Notes: generated from the sequence alone by a model not told the origin. A DNA stretch of 64,000 nt from Azospirillum brasilense (GCF_022023855.1 NZ_CP059449.1:1474501-1538500), one strand, 5' to 3'; shown: positions 11,647 to 22,194, counted from the first letter of the stretch. Made by a program: numbers and translations.

Positions 11647-12595
11647 ATCCGGAAGTTCTCCGCTGTTTGGCCGTGCGTCGCAATGGCACGACAGACGGGG
11701 ATTCTGTACGATGAAAGCAGAAGCGAAACCCACCGAGAAAATGGACGCACACGACAGAGTTCCAACTCTCCTTTCTTTTGGTGCATCGTTTCATCAGACG
11801 ACCAGACGGTCATGACTGTACGGCCGTGATTCTTTCCATCGCGCGTTCGATTGAACACGCAGTTCATGTCATCCATCGGATCAACCCAAGCATAAACCGG
11901 CACTTCGCCGTTTCCAGTGAACGGTCGGGTGTTGTCAGTTTGGTGGTAAACGGTCCGGCATGGCTGGTTGCCAGGCATGCTCACCAACCCGTACCGCGGT
12001 TTTCGTTATCCAGCCGCGCTCCTCGCGCTGACACACAGGATGCTCAAGACGTACGGTTTCAAGACTACCCAGATCACCGCCCCAGATCACCGCCGAAAAT
12101 CCGCAGTCCTTTGGAGCTGCGTTCTGCCGACGGCGGATTCATCAAAATTTGGCGGTCGATGAAAAGTAAAATCGCACTTCCTTAAGCTGGAGCCAAGCGG
12201 TCCTCTTATTTCGCAACTGCAAATTCGCAATTGCGAAATAAATATATTGCGCAAGTGAGCTTTTCCTTTGATATGCCAAAAGTCATCGGTTGAGATACCG
12301 TATCACGCCCCTGTTCACGGCGTGGCAAAAGCCCTTTTTGCTCCGCAAAGTCCTTAGAAAACAATGCAAGCGACGAATAGCGACGTGGAAACCGTATCGA
12401 ACTTATGTAACGGGCCGTCGAACAGTCAAGTTTGGGACTTCCATTCTCGGTCTCCATTCCTTGAAGGCCATTCAATGGACGTGACCGGTCGGCGCTGGAG
12501 CGGAAGACGCCCCGCCTCATTGCCCGCCTCATTGGAGGAAATCCTTGACGACAGGGAGATGACGGCAGGGAGGCGAGGATAGCGGAGAGACGGCG
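11647..12595 (+). other. Long AT-richer non-coding divergent region between the FHA-protein gene and arcD
   Basis: About 950 bases with no convincing gene. Base composition is clearly lower in GC than the flanking genes, and short open frames on both strands lack start signals and family likeness. It holds the divergent promoters of the FHA-protein gene and the arc operon, and an operator-like cluster of inverted repeats at 12206-12254. A 64-codon frame at 11968-12162 beginning MLTNPYRGFRYP could be a degraded transposase start but cannot be supported. No clear FNR/ANR box (TTGAT-N4-ATCAA) was found by eye. Confidence 0.6.
12206..12254. promoter_or_regulatory. Clustered inverted repeats, putative operator upstream of arc operon
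   Basis: An exact 11-base inverted repeat, TTATTTCGCAA (12206-12216) and TTGCGAAATAA (12231-12241), encloses a second half-site so that TTCGCAATTGCGAA (12224-12237) is itself a perfect 14-base palindrome. A further palindrome TTGCGCAA lies at 12247-12254. Four copies of a TTCGCAA-like half-site within 49 bases look like binding sites for a dimeric regulator. The distance to the arcD start (12596) is about 340 bases, so control of a distal promoter or of the divergent gene are both possible. The regulator is unknown. Confidence 0.5.
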
Positions 12596-14086
12596 ATGAC
12601 GACGGCTGACGTGAACGATCTCGTGTCGGTGAAGAACGCTGGCGTGGCGCAGACCCGGAAGTCGGACAAACTGACCTTGCTCCCACTCGTTGCGCTCGTT
12701 GTCGGCTCGATGATCGGCGGCGGCGTTTTCAATCTTCCATCGGACATGTCCAAGGGCGCGTCGCCCGGCGCCATCCTGATCGGCTGGATGATCACCGGTA
12801 TCGGCATGATGATGCTCGCCTTCGTGTACCAGAACCTGGCCGTGCGCAAACCGAACCTGAACGCAGGCCCCTATGCCTATGCCAAGGCCGGCTTCGGCCC
12901 GTTCGTCGGCTTCAACAGCGCCTGGGGCTATTGGCTGAGCGCCTTTCTTGGAAACGTGGCCTACGCGGTGGCCATCTTCTCGGCCCTGTCCCACTTCTTC
13001 CCCATCTTCGGCGACGGCAACAACCTGCCCTCCATCGTCGGCGCGTCGCTGTGCCTGTGGCTGATCCACGCGCTCGTGCTCAGCGGCATCAAACAGGCGG
13101 CCTTCGTGAACGTCGTCACCTCGATCGCCAAGCTGGTGCCGCTGTTCCTGTTCGTCCTGGTGGCCATCGTCGGCTTCCATTGGGATCGCTTCACGGTGGA
13201 TTTCTGGGGAACCGGCGCCGGGTCCGGCACGGGCGGCCTCGGCTCGGTCATGGAGCAGGTGAAGAGCACCATGCTGGTGACTCTGTGGGTGTTCATCGGC
13301 ATCGAGGGCGCCAGCGTCTATTCCGCCCGCGCGGCCCGCCGCTCCGACGTCGGGCGGGCGACCGTGATCGGCTTCGTCGGCGCGTTGGGAATCTACGTGC
13401 TGGTCTCGCTGCTGGCGACGGGCGTTCTGCGGCAACCCGAACTCGCCGACCTCAAGGTGCCGTCCATGGCCGGCGTGTTCGAGTCCCTCGTCGGCCCGTG
13501 GGGCGCCGCCCTGATCAACATCGGTTTGGTGATCTCGGTCGGCGGCGCCTTCCTCTCCTGGACGCTGCTGTGCGCGGAGATTCCCTACACCTGCGGCCGC
13601 GACGGGACCTTCCCGAAATGGTTCGCTGCTGAGAACGCCAACGGCTCGCCCGTGAACGCGCTGTGGGCGACCAATCTCCTGATCCAGCTCTTCCTAGCGC
13701 TCAGCTTCTTTTCGCGCAGCGCGTACCAGTTCTTCTACTTCATCGCCTCGGTCGCGATCCTTCCCCCCTACGTCCTGTCCGGCGCCTACGCGTTGAAACT
13801 GGCCCTGACCGGCGAGGGCTACGGTGCCGAATCGCGGACGAAGGGCATCCTGGTCGGTGCCTTGGCGATGGCCTACGGCCTCTGGCTCGTCTACGCGGCC
13901 GGCCTTCAGTACCTGCTGATGTGCGCGGTCCTCTTCGCACCGGGAATCCTCGTCTATGTCCGGGCCCGACGCGAGCACGGGGAGCGCGCCTTCACCAGCG
14001 TGGAGATAGTCATCGCGGCGGCCATCGCTGTCCTCGCCGTGCTCGCCGCCTGGCTCATGTGGACCGGCACGATCAGCCCGCTGTGA
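12596..14086 (+). CDS. arcD: Arginine/ornithine antiporter, APC superfamily (ArcD-like)
   Basis: 496 residues, hydrophobic throughout with about 12 predicted membrane helices. The N-terminal [23 protein letters not shown] region is the GxG-containing helix 1 of basic amino-acid/polyamine antiporters (APA family). It should exchange external arginine for internal ornithine across the inner membrane at no energy cost, feeding the arginine deiminase pathway. That role is inferred from its place as first gene of arcD-arcA-arcB-arcC, 71 bases before arcA. The ATG at 12596 is preceded by GGAGAGA. Lysine or agmatine exchange cannot be excluded from sequence alone. Confidence 0.9.
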   Translation: MTTADVNDLVSVKNAGVAQTRKSDKLTLLPLVALVVGSMIGGGVFNLPSDMSKGASPGAILIGWMITGIGMMMLAFVYQNLAVRKPNLNAGPYAYAKAGFGPFVGFNSAWGYWLSAFLGNVAYAVAIFSALSHFFPIFGDGNNLPSIVGASLCLWLIHALVLSGIKQAAFVNVVTSIAKLVPLFLFVLVAIVGFHWDRFTVDFWGTGAGSGTGGLGSVMEQVKSTMLVTLWVFIGIEGASVYSARAARRSDVGRATVIGFVGALGIYVLVSLLATGVLRQPELADLKVPSMAGVFESLVGPWGAALINIGLVISVGGAFLSWTLLCAEIPYTCGRDGTFPKWFAAENANGSPVNALWATNLLIQLFLALSFFSRSAYQFFYFIASVAILPPYVLSGAYALKLALTGEGYGAESRTKGILVGALAMAYGLWLVYAAGLQYLLMCAVLFAPGILVYVRARREHGERAFTSVEIVIAAAIAVLAVLAAWLMWTGTISPL

Positions 14087-14157
14087 TGGCCGCCGCGCCG
14101 TCACAAGACAACAAGGCCCGCACGGAATACCGGGCCATCGAAGCAGGGAGATGCGTC

Positions 14158-15387
14158 ATGTCTGAAGTCGGCGTGCATTCGGAAGTCGGCAAGCTGCGGA
14201 CCGTCCTGGTTTGCCGGCCGTCGCTGGCGCACCAGCGCCTCACCCCCGGCAACTGCCACGACCTTCTGTTCGATGACGTCATCTGGGTGCACGAGGCGCA
14301 GAAGGACCACCACGACCTCGTGCTGAAGATGGAGGAGCGGGGGGTCGAGGTGCTGGACCTGCACGATCTGCTGGCGCAAACGCTCGACGATCCTCAGGCG
14401 CGCAGGTTCGTGCTCGACCGCCGCGTCACCGCCAACACCGTCGGGGTCGCCGCCGTGGAGGTCATGCGCCCCTGGCTGGACGAGATGCCGTCCAGGGAAC
14501 TCGCCGTCCATCTCATCGGCGGCATCGCCATATCGGACCTGCCGGACAACACCGTGAGCGTGCTGTTGAACGAGGCGTTCGGCGGCACCGATTTCGTGCT
14601 GCCGCCGATTCCCAACACGCTGTTCCAGCGGGACCCGTCCTGCTGGATCTACAACGGCGTGACCTGCAACCCGATGTTCTGGCCGGCCCGCAAGCCGGAG
14701 ACGTTGCTGCAGCGGGCGGTCTACAAGTTCCATCCCCGCTTCCGGGACGGCGGCTTCACGATCTGGTGGGGCGATTCCGACGAGGACTTCACCGGCGCCT
14801 CCCTGGAGGGCGGCGACGTGATGCCGATCGGCAAGGGCATCGTCCTCATCGGCATGGGGGAGCGTACCAACCGTCAGGCGGTCGGCCAGGTGACCCGCGC
14901 GCTGTTCCGCAACAACGCGGCGTCCCGGGTGATCGCCTGCCTGATGCCGAAAAGCCGCGCGGCGATGCATCTGGACACGGTGTTCTCGTTCTGCGACCGC
15001 GATCTGGTGACGGTCTTCCGGGAAGTCGTCGACCAGATCCGCTGCTACAGCGCCTATCCCCTGGACGACGAGGGGCGCTTCGAGGTGAGGCCCGAGGCGA
15101 GGCCGCTGCTGGAGGTCGTGGCCGACGCGCTGGGCTATTCCAGGCTCCGCATTGTCGGCACCGGCGGAAACGCCTACGAGGCGGAGCGCGAGCAATGGGA
15201 CGACGGCAACAACGTCGTCGCCCTCGAACCCGGCGTGGTCGTGGCCTACGACCGCAATACCTACACCAACACGCTGCTGCGCAAGGCCGGCGTCGAGGTC
15301 ATCACCGTCCGCGGGGCGGAACTCGGCCGCGGACGGGGCGGCGGCCACTGCATGACCTGCCCGATCTGGCGGGAGCCCGCCTACTGA
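14158..15387 (+). CDS. arcA: Arginine deiminase
   Basis: 409 residues, the normal length. It hydrolyses arginine to citrulline and ammonia. The active-site set is present: FQRDPS near residue 156, HLDTVFSF near 270, and the catalytic Cys in GGGHCMTCP near residue 397, with the guanidinium-contacting Asp and Glu in the conserved blocks between. The open frame runs upstream to 13663 in the shadow of arcD; the ATG at 14158 is chosen because [16 protein letters not shown] is the family N-terminus and GGGAG lies just before it. It is the second gene of the arc operon, 47 bases before arcB. Confidence 0.97.
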   Translation: MSEVGVHSEVGKLRTVLVCRPSLAHQRLTPGNCHDLLFDDVIWVHEAQKDHHDLVLKMEERGVEVLDLHDLLAQTLDDPQARRFVLDRRVTANTVGVAAVEVMRPWLDEMPSRELAVHLIGGIAISDLPDNTVSVLLNEAFGGTDFVLPPIPNTLFQRDPSCWIYNGVTCNPMFWPARKPETLLQRAVYKFHPRFRDGGFTIWWGDSDEDFTGASLEGGDVMPIGKGIVLIGMGERTNRQAVGQVTRALFRNNAASRVIACLMPKSRAAMHLDTVFSFCDRDLVTVFREVVDQIRCYSAYPLDDEGRFEVRPEARPLLEVVADALGYSRLRIVGTGGNAYEAEREQWDDGNNVVALEPGVVVAYDRNTYTNTLLRKAGVEVITVRGAELGRGRGGGHCMTCPIWREPAY

Positions 15388-15434
15388 CGACCCGCCGCGG
15401 CCAACGAACCCGGAGGGAACCCCAGGAGGAAAAG

Positions 15435-16439
15435 ATGAGCTTCAATCTGCGCAACCGGTCGCTGCTCACCGTTCAGGATTACACGCCGCGGGAGTTCCGC
15501 TATGTGCTCGACCTCGCGCGCGACCTCAAGCGTGCGAAGTACGCCAGGACCGAGCAGCAGCACCTGCGCGGCAAGGAGATCTGCCTGATCTTCGAAAAGA
15601 CGTCGACGCGGACCCGCTGCGCCTTCGAAGTCGCCTGCCACGACCAGGGCGCCAACGTCACCTACCTCGATCCCGCGGGCTCGCAGATCGGCCACAAGGA
15701 GTCCTTCAAGGACACCGCGCGCGTCCTCGGCCGGATGTACGACGCCATCGAGTACCGCGGCGCCGCGCAGGGCGGCGTGGAGCAATTGGCGAAGTACGCG
15801 GGTGTACCGGTCTACAACGGCCTCACCGACGAATACCACCCGACCCAGATGCTCGCCGACGTCATGACGATGCGCGAGCACAGCGACAAGCCGATCACCG
15901 ACATCACGTACGCCTATGTCGGCGACACCCGGTCCAACATGGGCCATTCGCTGATGATCGTCGGTTGCCTGATGGGCATGGACGTACGCATCTGCGGACC
16001 GCAGAGCCTGTGGCCGTCGGAGGAGTACACCGCCATCGCCCACAAGCTCGCGGCTGCCTCGGGCGCACGGCTGACCATCACCAGCGACACCGCCGAAGCG
16101 GTGGCCGGGGTCGATTTCATCCACACCGACGTCTGGGTTTCGATGGGCGAGCCCAAGGACGTGTGGCGGGAGCGGATCGCGCTGCTGAAGCCCTATCAGG
16201 TCAACCCGGAGCTGATGGCGGCAAGCGGCAACCCGCAGGTCAAGTTCATGCACTGCCTGCCGGCCTTCCACGACAGCGAGACGACGCTTGGCCGGCAGAT
16301 CGCCGAGGACTACGGGATGCCCAACGGGCTCGAGGTGACCAACGAAGTCTTTGAATCGGAGGCGAACATCGCCTTCGAGCAGGCGGAGAACCGCATGCAC
16401 ACGATCAAGGCGCTTCTCGTCGCCACGCTGGGGGAATGA
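15435..16439 (+). CDS. arcB: Catabolic ornithine carbamoyltransferase
   Basis: 334 residues. It converts citrulline and phosphate to ornithine and carbamoyl phosphate. The carbamoyl-phosphate loop STRTRCAFE (about residues 55-63), [11 protein letters not shown] near 131, [11 protein letters not shown], and HCLPAFHD near 272 are all intact. It starts with an AGGAGGA Shine-Dalgarno sequence nine bases upstream. Context between arginine deiminase and carbamate kinase argues for the catabolic rather than the biosynthetic (ArgF) form; the sequence class [12 protein letters not shown] with [19 protein letters not shown] also matches the catabolic group. The arcC start lies 16 bases downstream. Confidence 0.96.
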   Translation: MSFNLRNRSLLTVQDYTPREFRYVLDLARDLKRAKYARTEQQHLRGKEICLIFEKTSTRTRCAFEVACHDQGANVTYLDPAGSQIGHKESFKDTARVLGRMYDAIEYRGAAQGGVEQLAKYAGVPVYNGLTDEYHPTQMLADVMTMREHSDKPITDITYAYVGDTRSNMGHSLMIVGCLMGMDVRICGPQSLWPSEEYTAIAHKLAAASGARLTITSDTAEAVAGVDFIHTDVWVSMGEPKDVWRERIALLKPYQVNPELMAASGNPQVKFMHCLPAFHDSETTLGRQIAEDYGMPNGLEVTNEVFESEANIAFEQAENRMHTIKALLVATLGE

Positions 16440-16455
16440 GGGGGAGAATGAGACT

Positions 16456-17409
16456 ATGCGCGTCGTCGTCGCTTTGGGAGGCAACGCTCTGTTGAAACGC
16501 GGCGAGCCGATGACCGCCGACGTGCAGCGCCGCAACATCCGCATCGCCGCCGAGGCCATGGCCCCCGTCGCCCGGGAGCATCAGCTCGTGATCAGCCACG
16601 GCAACGGGCCGCAGGTCGGGCTGCTGGCGCTCCAGGGCGCCGCCTACCGGCCGGACGAGGCCTATCCGCTGGACGTCCTGGGGGCCGAGACCGAGGGCAT
16701 GATCGGCTACATGATCGAGCAGGAGCTGGGCAACCTGCTGCCGTTCGAGGTGCCTTTCGCCACGCTGCTGACCATGGTGGAGGTCGACGGCGACGACCCG
16801 GCCTTCAACGACCCTACCAAGTTCGTGGGGCCGGTCTACGGGGCCGCCGAGGCCCAGCGCATCGCGGCCGAGAAGGGGTGGGTGTTCAAGGCGGACGGCG
16901 CGTCCTGGCGGCGGGTCGTGCCGTCGCCGGCCCCCAAGCGCATCTTCGAGATCCGGCCGATCCGCTGGCTGCTGGACCAGGGAACCATCGTGATCTGCGC
17001 CGGCGGCGGCGGGATACCCACCATGTACCAGCCGGCCATGCACCAGCCGGACAAGGAACGCACGCTGGTCGGCGTCGAGGCGGTGATCGACAAGGACCTT
17101 TGCTCGGAGCTGCTGGCGCGCGAGTTGGGTGCCGACCTCCTCATCATGGCGACCGACGCCGAGGCCGTGTTCCTCGGCTGGGGAACGCCGGATGCGCGGG
17201 CCATCCACCGCGCGAGCCCCGACGCGATGGGCCGGCACACGTTCCCGGCCGGGTCCATGGGGCCGAAGGTGGACGCCGCCTGCCGGTTCGCGACGGCGAC
17301 GGGGCGAACCGCGGCGATCGGGTCGCTCGCCGACATTCCGGCGATCGTGCGCGGGGAGAAGGGCACGCTGATCGACAACGCCTTCACGACGACGAGTTGG
17401 CACGGGTAG
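16456..17409 (+). CDS. arcC: Carbamate kinase
   Basis: 317 residues of the amino-acid kinase fold. It transfers phosphate from carbamoyl phosphate to ADP, the ATP-yielding last step of the arginine deiminase pathway. The start [18 protein letters not shown] contains the glycine-rich phosphate loop; [30 protein letters not shown] and [12 protein letters not shown] are family blocks. The ATG at 16456 follows a GGGGAGAATGAG region; longer in-frame readings run into arcB. It is fourth in the operon, followed after 43 bases by a second transporter gene. With arcA and arcB it makes the pathway complete. Confidence 0.96.
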   Translation: MRVVVALGGNALLKRGEPMTADVQRRNIRIAAEAMAPVAREHQLVISHGNGPQVGLLALQGAAYRPDEAYPLDVLGAETEGMIGYMIEQELGNLLPFEVPFATLLTMVEVDGDDPAFNDPTKFVGPVYGAAEAQRIAAEKGWVFKADGASWRRVVPSPAPKRIFEIRPIRWLLDQGTIVICAGGGGIPTMYQPAMHQPDKERTLVGVEAVIDKDLCSELLARELGADLLIMATDAEAVFLGWGTPDARAIHRASPDAMGRHTFPAGSMGPKVDAACRFATATGRTAAIGSLADIPAIVRGEKGTLIDNAFTTTSWHG

Positions 17410-17452
17410 TCGGCCTGATTGGGGCGGCGATCCGGAAAAGGGGGCTGCGACC

Positions 17453-18958
17453 ATGACGAACCACGTCTCGAACCATATCCCGACAGCGGCTGGAGAAAAG
17501 CGGAAGGCGCGTCAGCCCACCCTGCTTGACGCCTTGCTTCCGATGATCGCCCTCATCGCCCTGCTCGCGTTGTCCTACCTCCTGTTCGGCAAGGACGCCT
17601 CCGCCGGGCCGAACCAGGTGGCGCTGCTGTTCTCCGGGATCATCGCGGCGGGGATCGCCTACAAGAACGGGATGCCCTGGGACGGGGTGCGCCAGGCCGT
17701 GGTCGACGGCATCGCCACCGGGCTCGCGGCCATCATGATCCTGCTGGCGGTGGGCGCGCTGATCGGCACCTGGGCGCTCAGCGGCACCATCGTGGCGATG
17801 GTCTATTATGGCCTCCAGATCCTCAGTCCCCACTATTTCTACGCGACGACCGCAATCATCTGCGCCCTGGTCGGCTTCAGCATCGGAAGCTCCTGGACCG
17901 TTGCGGGTACCATCGGCATCGGCCTGATGGGCGTGGCGGCCAGCATGAACCTGTCGCCGGAAATCACGGCCGGAGCAGTGATCTCCGGCGCCTATTTCGG
18001 CGACAAGGCCTCCCCGCTGTCCGACACCGCCAATCTGGCGACCGCGGTGACGGGGGCCGGGATTTACGAGCACATCCGGGAATCGCTGTTCACCTCGGTT
18101 CCGGCGCTGCTCGTCGCCATCCTTCTCTTCGGGATGCTGGGGGCGCCCGGCGATTTCGACGCGACCGCCATGATGTCCGGCATCGAAAGCCACTTCACGG
18201 TGTCGCTCTGGGCCTTCACGCCCCTGCTTCTGGTCCTCGGCCTGTCGATCGCCCGGTTTCCGCCCTTCATCACGATTTTCTTCAGCGCCCTGGCGGGCGG
18301 GCTTCTGGCGGTCGTCCTGGAGCCGGCGCGCGTCGTCGCCTTCGCCGCCGCACCGGAGATGCCTGCCGCCGTCGCCATGCTGAAGGGGGTGTGGATGGCG
18401 CTCGCCAACGGCTACGTCGCGCACAGCGGCAACGAGTCCCTCGATGTCATCCTGACGCGGGGCGGCATGTCCAGCATGATGAACACGGTGTGGCTGATCA
18501 TCACCGCGCTGTCGTTCGGCGCGACGGTGGAGCATGCCGGGCTCCTCAATCGCCTGATCGACCCGGTGATCCATCGGATGAGGTCCGTCGGCGGGCTCGT
18601 GGCGACCGTGGTCGCCACCTGCATCGGCGCCAACATCGTCACCTCGGACCAGTATATTTCGATCGCCCTGCCGGGCCGGTTGTTCAAGGCGGAATTCGCG
18701 AAGAGGGGCCTCGCTCCCGTGCTGCTGTCGCGCGTCGTCGGCGATTCGGCGACGGTGACCTCACCGCTGATCCCCTGGAACAGTTGCGGGGCCTATATGG
18801 CGGCAGCGCTCGGCGTGTCGGCGACCGGCTTCGCCATGTACTGCTTCTTCAACATTCTCAATCCCTTGGTGACGATTCTCTTCGCTGTCTCCGGTCTGCG
18901 GGTTTGGAGAACGACCATCGACACGCCTCCGGGCAACGCACCGCCGCTGCAAGGCTGA
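17453..18958 (+). CDS. NhaC-family Na+/H+ antiporter-like transporter in the arc operon
   Basis: 501 residues with about 11-12 membrane helices after a charged N-terminal tail. Stretches such as GFSIGSSWTVAGTIGIG and SGAYFGDKASPLSDTANLA are hallmark NhaC blocks. NhaC proteins exchange Na+ (or Na+/malate, Na+/lactate) for protons or related substrates. It directly follows arcC on the same strand, 43 bases away, so it is probably part of the operon. It may handle the pH shift caused by ammonia release, or act as a second arginine or ornithine exchanger; both ideas are inference. The terminator of the operon was not identified. Confidence 0.85.
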   Translation: MTNHVSNHIPTAAGEKRKARQPTLLDALLPMIALIALLALSYLLFGKDASAGPNQVALLFSGIIAAGIAYKNGMPWDGVRQAVVDGIATGLAAIMILLAVGALIGTWALSGTIVAMVYYGLQILSPHYFYATTAIICALVGFSIGSSWTVAGTIGIGLMGVAASMNLSPEITAGAVISGAYFGDKASPLSDTANLATAVTGAGIYEHIRESLFTSVPALLVAILLFGMLGAPGDFDATAMMSGIESHFTVSLWAFTPLLLVLGLSIARFPPFITIFFSALAGGLLAVVLEPARVVAFAAAPEMPAAVAMLKGVWMALANGYVAHSGNESLDVILTRGGMSSMMNTVWLIITALSFGATVEHAGLLNRLIDPVIHRMRSVGGLVATVVATCIGANIVTSDQYISIALPGRLFKAEFAKRGLAPVLLSRVVGDSATVTSPLIPWNSCGAYMAAALGVSATGFAMYCFFNILNPLVTILFAVSGLRVWRTTIDTPPGNAPPLQG

Positions 18959-19062
18959 CGAGCCCTGCACATGGTGTCGACCGCTGCCCGGCGCGGATAG
19001 GAGCAGTTCCGTCTTCTGGCTCAACGTGTGGAGTGATCACTGCCAGGATGGAGGGGACAATC

Positions 19063-20286
19063 ATGAACCGCTGTTTTCTGGCAGGCTGCGCTGCCGCTGC
19101 TCTGGCAATGGCCGCCGGGGAAGCCAATGCTCAGGCCAAGTACGAGATAAAAATCGGTGGCGATGCCTTCTTCGAAGCCGGCTTCGTCAATCAGGACCTT
19201 GACTCCGGCCTGCGTTCGACCGAGTTCCGCAACCGCTTCCGCGTGCACATCACGCCGGTCGCCAAAGCGGACAACGGCCTGGAGTACGGTGGCCGCATCC
19301 GCCTCCGCGCCTCCGGTTCCGACACCGGCGTCAACGCCGACCGTGCCTTCATCTTCGCACAGGGCAGGCTTGGCGAGGTGCGCCTCGGCGTGTCCAACTC
19401 CTTCAACGATGAGACCTTCATTTCGACGCCGGGCGACTATCTGCCGACCAGCATCATCGATCTCGATCAGGTGACGAACTGGGTCGGCCCGACGACGGCC
19501 GGGCAGTCCATCAACCCGACGAACGGACGGTATCAGGGCTCCGACGTGCTCGGTGGGGTCGCCGAAGCCGTCAATGCCGCCAGCATCCTGTGGCCGTCGC
19601 TGACGCCGGACGCCAACGCAACGAAGATCGTCTACTTCTCCCCACGCTTTGCCGGCGTGCAGTTCGGTGCCAGCTACACCCCGCGCAACGACTCCTTCAA
19701 TCAGGACGTCAACCGGTCGAAAGCGTCTTCCGCCATCGCCGACCAGGGCGTCACCAACTCCTTCACCGATCTGGTCGAGGTCGGCGCGAACTATGACGGC
19801 AACGTCTTCGGCTTCGACGTCAAGGCCAGTGCCGGCTATTTCTGGGGCACGTCCTCGGACAGCACGGTGGCTGCGGACTCCTTTCGCGACCTGAACGCTT
19901 GGCAGGTTGGCGCGCAGTTCGGTTATGCCGGCTTCGCCGTGGGTGGCAGTTACACCAGTTTCGGCAAATCGGGCCAGAACAAGCGTTCGGGTTTCTTCGC
20001 GGACGATATGTACAACTGGACCGCGGGTGTGCAGTACACCGCCGGAGCCATCGTGGTGGGTGCGAATTACAAGTACGGCGTCGACCCCGGTTCCATGGTC
20101 GATCCGGGCAGCCGGCGGGTGACGGCCTACGAAGTTGGTGCCGGTTACACGGTCGCTTCGGGCCTGACCGTGAACGCCCAGTACGACTATGTGCTCGCCA
20201 ACAGCGATCGCCCCGAGACCGCGGCCACGGGCTCGCCGGATGACAAGGCGCACGTCATCGTGCTTCGCACGGTCCTGGCGTTCTGA
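19063..20286 (+). CDS. Gram-negative porin
   Basis: 407 residues. The first 23 form a clear signal peptide ending AGEANAQA, after which repeated amphipathic strands with alternating aromatic residues run to a C-terminal Phe (RTVLAF), the sorting signal of outer-membrane beta-barrels. The pattern fits the 16-stranded general porin family of alpha- and betaproteobacteria. The frame is open far upstream, but only the ATG at 19063 gives the signal peptide. It follows the arc operon by about 100 bases on the same strand; a role in letting arginine or organic acids in or out is possible, but no selectivity is readable. Confidence 0.88.
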   Translation: MNRCFLAGCAAAALAMAAGEANAQAKYEIKIGGDAFFEAGFVNQDLDSGLRSTEFRNRFRVHITPVAKADNGLEYGGRIRLRASGSDTGVNADRAFIFAQGRLGEVRLGVSNSFNDETFISTPGDYLPTSIIDLDQVTNWVGPTTAGQSINPTNGRYQGSDVLGGVAEAVNAASILWPSLTPDANATKIVYFSPRFAGVQFGASYTPRNDSFNQDVNRSKASSAIADQGVTNSFTDLVEVGANYDGNVFGFDVKASAGYFWGTSSDSTVAADSFRDLNAWQVGAQFGYAGFAVGGSYTSFGKSGQNKRSGFFADDMYNWTAGVQYTAGAIVVGANYKYGVDPGSMVDPGSRRVTAYEVGAGYTVASGLTVNAQYDYVLANSDRPETAATGSPDDKAHVIVLRTVLAF

Positions 20287-20419
20287 TCGTCAAGGGAGCG
20301 GAAAAGCTGATCCAGCGTGGAGCGTTGAACCGAAAAGCGCCGGAATGCCCGGCAACGGCGTCGCCGCCATGCTGGATATCATCAACGTTCCTATGGAAGC
20401 CACGGCAAGGAAGTGAACC

Positions 20420-21442
20420 ATGGCAAAAACGATGAAAGCGGCGGTGGTCCGCCAATTCAAAATGCCGCTGTCGATCGAAGAGGTTCCGGTGCCGGAGGTC
20501 GGTCCGGGCCAGATCCTGGTCAAGATCGAAGCCTCGGGTGTTTGCCACACCGACCTGCACGCGGCCGACGGCGACTGGCCGGTGAAGCCGAACCCGCCCT
20601 TCATTCCAGGCCATGAGGGCGTCGGCACCGTTGCCGCGGTGGGCGCCGGCGTGACCGCGGTGAAGGAGGGCGACCGGGTCGGCGTTCCCTGGCTGCACAC
20701 GGCCTGCGGGCACTGCCGGCAGTGTCTCGCCGGCTGGGAAACCTTGTGCGACCTGCAGAAGAACACCGGCTACTCCGTCAACGGCGGCTTCGCGGAGTAC
20801 ACGCTCGCGGATCCCAACTATGTCGGCCACCTGCCGGACAGGCTTGACTGGGAAATGGCCGCCCCGATCCTGTGCGCCGGCGTAACCGTCTACAAGGGGC
20901 TGAAGGAAACCGACACCAAGCCCGGCGACACGGTTGTGATCTCCGGGATCGGCGGGCTCGGCCACATTGCCGTGCAGTACGCGAAGGCCATGGGGCTCGA
21001 CGTGATCGCCGTCGACATTTCCGACGAAAAGCTGGCGCTCGCCCGTGCCATGGGCGCGGACGCCGCGATCAACGCGAAGACGGCCGATCCGGTTGCCGAG
21101 GTCAAGGCATTGTGCGGTGGCGCCCAGGGCGTGCTCGTCACCGCCGTGTCCCGGCATGCCTTCAACCAGGCTCTCGGCATGCTCGCCAAGCGCGGCACCA
21201 TGGCCCTTGTCGGCCTGCCGCCCGGATCGTTCGAACTGGACATCTTCAGCACGGTTCTGATGCGGAAGACGATCCGCGGATCGATCGTCGGCACCCGGTT
21301 GGACCTCGCCGAATGCCTCCAGTTCGCCGGTGACGGCAAGGTGAAGGTTCATTATTCGGTCGAGCACTTGGAAAACATCAACGACGTGTTCAGCCGGATG
21401 CGCAACAACGAGATCGACGGGCGGGTGGTCATGCGGATGTAA
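20420..21442 (+). CDS. adhP: Zinc-dependent alcohol dehydrogenase (AdhP-type)
   Basis: 340 residues, the size of bacterial tetrameric medium-chain alcohol dehydrogenases. Catalytic zinc ligands are seen in GVCHTDLH (Cys near 39) and PGHEGVG (His near 62); the structural zinc cluster is CGHCRQCLAGWETLC; the NAD-binding Rossmann motif is GIGGLGHIAVQYAK near residue 177. The expected reaction is ethanol to acetaldehyde or the reverse, with NAD(H). Its place beside arginine deiminase and phosphoketolase suggests fermentative use. The start MAKTMKAAVV at 20420 is preceded by AAGGAAG. Confidence 0.94.
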   Translation: MAKTMKAAVVRQFKMPLSIEEVPVPEVGPGQILVKIEASGVCHTDLHAADGDWPVKPNPPFIPGHEGVGTVAAVGAGVTAVKEGDRVGVPWLHTACGHCRQCLAGWETLCDLQKNTGYSVNGGFAEYTLADPNYVGHLPDRLDWEMAAPILCAGVTVYKGLKETDTKPGDTVVISGIGGLGHIAVQYAKAMGLDVIAVDISDEKLALARAMGADAAINAKTADPVAEVKALCGGAQGVLVTAVSRHAFNQALGMLAKRGTMALVGLPPGSFELDIFSTVLMRKTIRGSIVGTRLDLAECLQFAGDGKVKVHYSVEHLENINDVFSRMRNNEIDGRVVMRM

Positions 21443-21539
21443 AAAACCAAATGGCAGCCAATCCATGTGACCGGTAGAACGCCCGTGATTTCGACCAAGA
21501 CTTACGTTATTCCAACCTGCAAACGAGGGAAAGATCGGC

Positions 21540-22064
21540 ATGTGGTCGCGACGCAGGTTTCTGGCGGGGGCACTGGGGGTCGTCCTGGCCGGCTGTGCCG
21601 GATCGGGAAGCGTTGCTTATGTGAACGACCCTTGGGGCTACCCGTTCTATGATGACGATTGGGTCTACTACTATGATGAGGGTGACGTGGACTTCCTTGC
21701 CGGGCTGACCGACGAGCAGAAGGCTGCGCTCAAGCAGAAGTGGGACACGCTCTCACCCGAGGAGAAGGAGCAGATTCGTGACCGGTGGAACGCTCTCAGT
21801 GCCGACGAGCGCGAGCGCGTGCAACAAGCATGGAGCGGCTTGGATGCGGAGAAGCGACAACAGGTGGTTTCCAGCATGCAGACCCGCGTCCGCGATGGGA
21901 CGCTCCGTTCCGTGACGCCTGCCGCGGCCGGGCCATCGCGCTTCCCGGCAGGATCCAGCGGTGGCCTGGATCGCAGTGGTGCAGGAACCCGGACCGGCTC
22001 GTTTGATCGCGGCAGCTTTGGTGGCGGCAGGCTGGGTGGTGGTCGGTTGGGTGGTCGGCGTTAG
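21540..22064 (+). CDS. Putative lipoprotein with DUF3106-like helical region and Gly/Arg-rich tail
   Basis: 174 residues. RRFLAGALGVVLAGC is a lipoprotein signal with lipobox LAGC (Cys at about 19) preceded by twin Arg. Residues about 50-120 are highly charged and helical with repeating phrases such as DEQKAALKQKWDTLSPEEKEQ and NALSADERERVQQ, as in DUF3106-type proteins. The end is glycine- and arginine-rich (GGGRLGGGRLGGRR). It is probably anchored in the outer or inner membrane facing the periplasm. The function is unknown. It lies about 100 bases after adhP on the same strand but shows no functional link. Confidence 0.7.
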   Translation: MWSRRRFLAGALGVVLAGCAGSGSVAYVNDPWGYPFYDDDWVYYYDEGDVDFLAGLTDEQKAALKQKWDTLSPEEKEQIRDRWNALSADERERVQQAWSGLDAEKRQQVVSSMQTRVRDGTLRSVTPAAAGPSRFPAGSSGGLDRSGAGTRTGSFDRGSFGGGRLGGGRLGGRR

Positions 22065-22194
22065 CGGCATGGATCAAACGGGCTTCGGCGTTCGCAGATC
22101 AGGAAAAATTGCGAACGTCCGGGCGCCTCGCGTTCCAAAAAAAACATTCGGTTCTCTCGGGACAATGAACATGATGCACAACCGCAGGAAGCCA

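Noticed and set aside
11968..12162. Possible IS6-type transposase N-terminal remnant (MLTNPYRGFRYP...)
   Set aside because: Only the first dozen residues faintly resemble such proteins; the rest does not, and no inverted repeats or further fragments are visible.
12268..12285. FNR/ANR-like site upstream of arcD (TTTGATATGCCAAAAG)
   Set aside because: The first half TTGAT fits, the second half CAAAA has three mismatches to ATCAA; not enough to call.
12321..12340. Possible sigma-54 promoter (TGGCA...TTGC) before the arc operon
   Set aside because: Spacing between the two elements is four bases too long for a -24/-12 promoter.
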